Source: an uncultured Oscillospiraceae bacterium (lineage in GTDB: Bacteria; Bacillota; Clostridia; Oscillospirales; Acutalibacteraceae). From it: DNA of 18,827 nucleotides. Where the stretch lies: the NCBI GenBank assembly GCA_900544715.1, contig UQWL01000029.1:1-18827 (forward strand). The letters are read 5' to 3'. Below are positions 14,850-18,827 of this stretch, one piece after another. Made by a program: the position numbers and the translations under genes. The stretch's first letter is position 1; each line of letters begins with the position of its first letter. Below the pieces are notes generated by a model. The model ran no database searches and was not told the DNA's origin. It was given only the letters and a program-made list of their open reading frames with translations.

Positions 14850-17041
14850 AGCTGGCCGAATCCCTCGGAGCAGGGCAGGAGCTGAAGCCGCGTTTCGCCA
14901 TGCCGGTGCTTCGGTTTTGCAGCGGTGCGGTTTTGCTGCTGGCAGGCCTGTATGGGGCGCTGCTCTGCTTCTTTCAAACCTTTGCTTTGCCGGAGGCCGA
15001 AACGGCGCTGGTCTGGGCCCTGCCGACAGCGCTTTTGTTTCTTATGATCTTTTCTCTGCCCAAGCACCGGGGGCTTGCCTATCTGGCCGCGTTTATTTTG
15101 TGGGGCATTGCCGCCTTTTTTGTGATGCGTGAGGTTGTAACAGGCGCAGTATTTGTGGCGGAGCAGTTTTCTACCCAGGCGTCGGCCGTGTTTCCAAAGC
15201 TCGGCCATTTCGCACCGCCTCAAGCGCAGGAGGATTTAGCGGCTTGCCGCATGTTTTTCCGGGTGGTGCAGTTTCCGTTGACGGCCTATCTTGCCTGGGC
15301 GGTGATGAAGGCGCATAGCTTTTTTCTTTCCTTCCTCGTCACCGCGCCTTTTTTGGCGAGCGCGGCTGTGGTAGGGCTGCTGCCGGGCACGGCACCACTC
15401 GTGCTGCTCATTGGTTTCTGGGCCGCCATGTTGCTTTCGGGCCGTGCGGGGCGGATGGGGGAGCGGCACGCGGCAAAGGCCGGGCTGTTGCTTGCGCCCT
15501 TTGCCTTTTTGCTGGCGGCGCTGGTGGTGCTGTTCCAGCCGCCGGATGCCTACCAGCCCTCCACCCGCGCTGTGCAAGTGCGCAACGCGGTCATCCAGGT
15601 GGTAACGGAGCTGTTTGACTCCAGCCATCAGGATTCCCTATCCTTTACAGGCTATGGCGCGCCGATGACGGGTTCGCCCGGCATGACAGACCTCACAAAT
15701 GCGGGGGAACTGCGTTTTACCGACCAAACCATGCTGCGCGTCCAATCTGCGCCAGCGGATTATTATCTGCGCGGATGGGCCGGCTCTGTTTATACGGGCG
15801 CTTCGTGGCAGGTGATTTCTGAAGAATCGTATCAGGGTATGCGGCTTTCTTTCCAGCCGTTGCTGTATACCGATATTTCCGTGCGGCGGATGGGTGGAGA
15901 AAAGCCGCAGGCCTCTGGTATCACAATTGACAATATAGGAGCCAACCGCTCCTATACGTATACGCCCTATTACCTTTCGCAGGGGAATACGGTGACAGGA
16001 AGTGATTTTAAGCAGGATGCTTACCTGCTGATGGGGCGTGAGGATGGAACCTCGGTGAGCAGCTACACGCTCCATTCCTATTTTACCCCGTTGAGTGCAG
16101 CGCAGCAGAAGCGGATTCCCAGCCGGATCAGGCAGATGGAGCGGGAATATGAAGCGCTGATCAATAAGCGGGATACCCAACTGCCGGACGGCGTGCGCGA
16201 CAGGCTGCTCGCCTATGCGGAAAAAGCCGACCTGACAGCGGCGGAAGGCCCAGAGGACTGGCTGCGTGTTGCCAGAGCGGCCGCGCAGGCGGTTCAAAAT
16301 GCTGGAACCTATACGGAGAAGCCGGGCGTGGTGCCGGAGGGACAGGATTTCGTGCTCTATTTTCTGGAAGAACGGCCGCGCGGCTACTGCATCCATTTTG
16401 CAAGTGCGGCGGCGGCCCTGATGCGCGCGCTGGATGTACCCGCGCGCTATGTGGAGGGCTACACGGTCAAAACCAGCAATTTTGGGGCGGATGGGAGCGC
16501 TGAGATCCCAGACCGGCAGGCGCACGCCTGGGTGGAAGTGTGGGCGGACGGCCAGGGCTGGACGCCTATTGAGGCAACGCCCGGCGGAGCCGCAACCCTG
16601 CGGGAAAACCCGGATGAAAACGATGTGCAGCCGGATGAGACGACACGCCGCCCCACTGAGGCGCCGACGGCAAATGGCCCGATCGAGCAAACCGGCGTAA
16701 AAACATCGCATTGGCTTTTCCCGCTGCTGGCAGGGTTATGCGTGCTGGCGCTGGTTGCCGCGCGGCTGGAACTGACGCGGCGCAGGAAGCTCGCCTTCCG
16801 GCAGAAAGACCGCAACTGGGCGGCGATTGCGGTTTACCGTTACCTTTGCCGCCTGGCCCGCTTTGGCTATGCGGCCAGCGGAGAGGCGCAGCGCTTGGCG
16901 CGCAAGGCGAAATTCAGCCGCCACGTGCTCACACGGGAGGAGCTGTCCACCTTGCAGGCGGAGGCGGAGCAGGCGGGCAAATCCACCTATGAAAAGCTGC
17001 CGTTCTGGAAAAAGCTTTTGTTCCAGATCTGGGTTTATTGA
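14846..17041 (+). CDS. Multi-pass membrane protein with extracytoplasmic transglutaminase-like domain
   Basis: A 731-residue protein, third in the operon, starting in a 4-base ATGA overlap with GGAGGGG five bases upstream. Residues about 18-235 contain six to seven membrane segments (for example GAVLLLAGLYGALLCFF, LAYLAAFILWGIAAFFV, AGLLLAPFAFLLAALVVLF). A large soluble region follows, with the transglutaminase core: C515 in RGYCIHFASAAAALMRAL, H560 in AHAWVEVW, and an acidic third residue, E576, in WTPIEATPG, where many family members have Asp. A Thr/Pro-rich linker (about 590-615) precedes a last membrane segment (HWLFPLLAGLCVLALVAA, about 617-634) and a basic cytoplasmic tail. The architecture matches the TgpA/DUF3488-transglutaminase group. 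The likely activity is cysteine-protease- or transglutaminase-like on envelope substrates; the substrate is unknown. Confidence 0.92.
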   Translation: MKLAESLGAGQELKPRFAMPVLRFCSGAVLLLAGLYGALLCFFQTFALPEAETALVWALPTALLFLMIFSLPKHRGLAYLAAFILWGIAAFFVMREVVTGAVFVAEQFSTQASAVFPKLGHFAPPQAQEDLAACRMFFRVVQFPLTAYLAWAVMKAHSFFLSFLVTAPFLASAAVVGLLPGTAPLVLLIGFWAAMLLSGRAGRMGERHAAKAGLLLAPFAFLLAALVVLFQPPDAYQPSTRAVQVRNAVIQVVTELFDSSHQDSLSFTGYGAPMTGSPGMTDLTNAGELRFTDQTMLRVQSAPADYYLRGWAGSVYTGASWQVISEESYQGMRLSFQPLLYTDISVRRMGGEKPQASGITIDNIGANRSYTYTPYYLSQGNTVTGSDFKQDAYLLMGREDGTSVSSYTLHSYFTPLSAAQQKRIPSRIRQMEREYEALINKRDTQLPDGVRDRLLAYAEKADLTAAEGPEDWLRVARAAAQAVQNAGTYTEKPGVVPEGQDFVLYFLEERPRGYCIHFASAAAALMRALDVPARYVEGYTVKTSNFGADGSAEIPDRQAHAWVEVWADGQGWTPIEATPGGAATLRENPDENDVQPDETTRRPTEAPTANGPIEQTGVKTSHWLFPLLAGLCVLALVAARLELTRRRKLAFRQKDRNWAAIAVYRYLCRLARFGYAASGEAQRLARKAKFSRHVLTREELSTLQAEAEQAGKSTYEKLPFWKKLLFQIWVY

Positions 17042-17076
17042 GTTCTGGTAAAGGCGAAGGCATATCAATCAGAAAG

Positions 17077-17114
17077 CGGGGCTGTTGCAGGGCGTTCCCT
17101 CTGCGGCGGCCCCG
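17077..17114 (+). terminator. Candidate hairpin terminator after the transglutaminase-like gene
   Basis: CGGGGC (17077-17082) pairs with GCCCCG (17109-17114), and inside it GCAG (17087-17090) pairs with CTGC (17101-17104) with further GG/CC pairing. The stem is imperfect and is followed only by GTTGCGTTTCC, so termination may be partial. It separates the MoxR operon from the symporter promoter. Confidence 0.5.
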
Positions 17115-17146
17115 GTTGCGTTTCCTGCGAAATATCATGGAAAAGG

Positions 17147-17175
17147 TGGAAATTGATTTCGTTTTATGCTATAAT
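17147..17175 (+). promoter_or_regulatory. Extended -10 promoter of the symporter gene
   Basis: TATAAT (17170-17175) is preceded by TGC, an extended -10 element, and by TGGAAA (17147-17152) 17 bases upstream, a four-of-six -35 match. It lies about 50 bases before the symporter start and supports separate transcription from the operon upstream. Confidence 0.7.
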
Positions 17176-17227
17176 AACACCATTATTTTATTCTTTTAAA
17201 CGGGAAAAGCATGGAGGAGGAAACCGG

Positions 17228-18757
17228 ATGTCAAGTAGAGTATGGATTTTTGCGGCTTTCGGCTGCTATCTGCTGGCGATGATGGGCATCGGTGTGTTTT
17301 ACTACAAGCGCACCAAAAATTCAGAGGATTATTTTCTGGGCGGCCGCTCGCTCAACGGCTGGGTGGCCGCACTGAGCGCACAGGCCTCGGATATGAGCGG
17401 CTGGCTCCTGATGGGCCTGCCCGGGGCGATTTACGCATTTGGCACAGGGCAGATCTGGATCGCTGTGGGGCTTGCCATCGGCACGATTCTCAACTGGATT
17501 CTGGTCGCCTCCCGCCTGCGGCGGTATACCATCAAAGCCGGGAATTCCCTGACGCTGCCGGAGTTTTTTGAAAACCGGTTTCAGGATCACACGAAGGTGC
17601 TGCGTGTGGCGTCCTCCCTATTCATCATGATCTTTTTCTTAGTTTATACGGCCTCCGGTTTCTCTGCGGGCGCTAAGCTGTTTTCCTCCGTATTCGGGCT
17701 GGATTATACGCTCGCTCTTGTGATTGGTGTGGCTGTCATTTTGATCTACACGTTTTTCGGCGGCTTTCTTGCCGTGTGCTGGACGGATTTTGTGCAGGGC
17801 TTTATGATGCTCATCTCCCTGATGGTGGTGCCTGTGATCGCGCTCGCGATGCTGGGCGGCCCGGGCGAAGCAAAGGCGGCGCTGGATTCCCTGGGCGTTA
17901 GTTTCCTTAATCCGCTTTATGATAACGGCAAGCCTCTGGGCTTTGTCAGCATCCTTTCCCAGCTCGCTTGGGGCCTTGGCTATTTCGGCATGCCGCATAT
18001 CCTGATCCGCTTTATGGCGATTAAGAATGAGGATGAAGTGCGCAAATCCCGCAAAGTGGCGATTGCATGGGTAGTGATTTCTTTATCTTCCGCCTGTTTC
18101 CTGGGTGCAATCGGGCGCGCGTTCTTCCTGGGCAACCCCATCAGCAACCCCGAAAATGTGTTTATTGAGATGATCGGAGAAGTCTTTACCAATCGGCTGG
18201 GCATCCCCTTCATTGGCGGCCTGCTGTTGTGCGGTATTTTGGCGGCGATCATGTCCACGGCGGATTCCCAGCTGCTTGTCACGGCTTCTTCCATCTCGGA
18301 AGATGTGTATAAAGGCGTGATCCGCAAAAATGCAAGTGATAAGAGCATGCTGCGTGTCAGCCGTATTACGGTGCTGGTGGTCAGCGCAATTGCCTTTGTG
18401 GTCGCGCTGGATCCCAACAGCAGCGTGATGGGGCTCGTCTCCAACGCGTGGGCGGGCTTCGGCGCAACCTTCGGCCCGGTGGTGATCCTGGCGTTGTTTT
18501 GGAAAAGGTCGAATTTTGCGGGCGCTGCCTCCGGCATGATCGCGGGCGGCTTGACTGTGATCGTTTGGGATTATATCAAGTTTGGCGGCGCAACGCTGGC
18601 AACGCGCACAGGGCTTTATTCACTGGTGCCGGGCTTTGCACTCGGGTTGATTTTGATGGTTGTGGTTAGCCTGCTGACCAAAGCGCCCTCCAAGGAGATG
18701 CTGGAGGATTACGAGGCGGTTTCCTCTCAAAAAGAGATGAAAGAGCCAGTGGAATAA
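17228..18757 (+). CDS. putP: Sodium/proline symporter family protein (PutP-like)
   Basis: A 509-residue inner-membrane transporter of the solute:sodium symporter family. The start at 17228 follows GGAGG at seven bases; the open frame extends 75 bases further upstream through the promoter and is not used. Thirteen or so hydrophobic segments run through the protein, as in PutP. Family motifs: RTKNSEDYFLGGRSLNGWVAALSAQASDMSGW split across the first loop and second helix, the FFGGFLAVCWTDFVQGFMML segment, and GGLLLCGILAAIMSTADSQLLV with the Ser/Thr residues that bind sodium in this family. Proline is the best guess for substrate, but related sodium/solute transporters share much of this pattern. 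The gene has its own promoter; no terminator is visible before the window ends. Confidence 0.88.
   Translation: MSSRVWIFAAFGCYLLAMMGIGVFYYKRTKNSEDYFLGGRSLNGWVAALSAQASDMSGWLLMGLPGAIYAFGTGQIWIAVGLAIGTILNWILVASRLRRYTIKAGNSLTLPEFFENRFQDHTKVLRVASSLFIMIFFLVYTASGFSAGAKLFSSVFGLDYTLALVIGVAVILIYTFFGGFLAVCWTDFVQGFMMLISLMVVPVIALAMLGGPGEAKAALDSLGVSFLNPLYDNGKPLGFVSILSQLAWGLGYFGMPHILIRFMAIKNEDEVRKSRKVAIAWVVISLSSACFLGAIGRAFFLGNPISNPENVFIEMIGEVFTNRLGIPFIGGLLLCGILAAIMSTADSQLLVTASSISEDVYKGVIRKNASDKSMLRVSRITVLVVSAIAFVVALDPNSSVMGLVSNAWAGFGATFGPVVILALFWKRSNFAGAASGMIAGGLTVIVWDYIKFGGATLATRTGLYSLVPGFALGLILMVVVSLLTKAPSKEMLEDYEAVSSQKEMKEPVE
18544..18592 (+). repeat. 49-bp segment of putP repeated at the window end (copy 1)
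   Basis: This stretch inside putP, beginning GGGCGGCTTGACTGTG, is identical over 49 bases to 18779-18827, 235 bases downstream. It codes for one of the last membrane segments. Here it fits the reading frame and is the functional copy. Confidence 0.9.
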
Positions 18758-18778
18758 ACGAAATTTAGTTATTCGCAG

Positions 18779-18827
18779 GGGCGGCTTGACTGTGATCGTT
18801 TGGGATTATATCAAGTTTGGCGGCGCA
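18779..18827 (+). repeat. 49-bp direct repeat of putP sequence reaching the window end (copy 2)
   Basis: All 49 last bases repeat 18544-18592 exactly, starting 21 bases after the putP stop codon. The repeat may continue beyond the window. Either there is a 235-bp tandem duplication with its junction at 18778/18779, or the end of the sequence was mis-joined during assembly because it stops exactly within the repeat. Confidence 0.9.

Noticed and set aside
17153..17227. N-terminal extension of the symporter
   Set aside because: The extension covers the -10 box, and GGAGG at the right spacing supports the start at 17228.

Overview
The window reads as a chromosomal segment of a Gram-positive, low-to-mid GC anaerobe of the class Clostridia, possibly of the Oscillospiraceae/Ruminococcaceae type. 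Three things point there: a four-gene glycogen operon that includes the Firmicutes-specific subunit GlgD, a sortase-anchored surface protein with an (N)PxTG-type sorting signal, and strong GGAGG ribosome binding sites. Genus-level placement is inference only. Ten to eleven kilobases are compact, ordinary coding sequence; no rRNA, tRNA, CRISPR array or transposase gene is visible.

Layout. Positions 1-543 are AT-rich and apparently non-coding, with a perfect hairpin at 27-50 and an imperfect palindrome at 90-136. At 544-3138 (+) lies a secreted, wall-anchored protein with propeller-like repeats, a helical insertion and a cadherin-like domain. It converges on a histidine-phosphatase-fold gene (3206-3916, -) whose catalytic histidine is replaced by asparagine. 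An Xre-type regulator (4034-4663, +) is divergent from that gene. Positions 4838-10819 (-) hold the glycogen synthesis operon in the transcription order glgB-glgC-glgD-glgA, with a good sigma-A promoter just upstream of glgB. After a 0.5-kb gene-free region comes an iron-dependent alcohol dehydrogenase (11349-12557, -). Divergent from it is a tightly coupled trio: MoxR AAA+ ATPase, DUF58 protein and membrane transglutaminase-like protein (12899-17041, +). A PutP-type sodium/solute symporter (17228-18757, +) follows under its own promoter.

How the genes work together. GlgC and GlgD make ADP-glucose, GlgA polymerises it and GlgB adds branches, so the operon is a complete glycogen synthesis unit; no phosphorylase or debranching enzyme is in the window. 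The MoxR/DUF58/transglutaminase trio is a widespread cassette of poorly defined envelope-related function. The remaining genes look independent.

I did not find a convincing new multi-gene system. The points most worth a second look are the H-to-N replacement in the phosphatase, the 24-bp perfect palindrome over the glgC stop codon, a terminator-like hairpin in the leader of the alcohol dehydrogenase, the architecture of the surface protein, and a 49-bp exact repeat of putP at the very end of the window, which looks like an assembly-edge effect or a tandem duplication.
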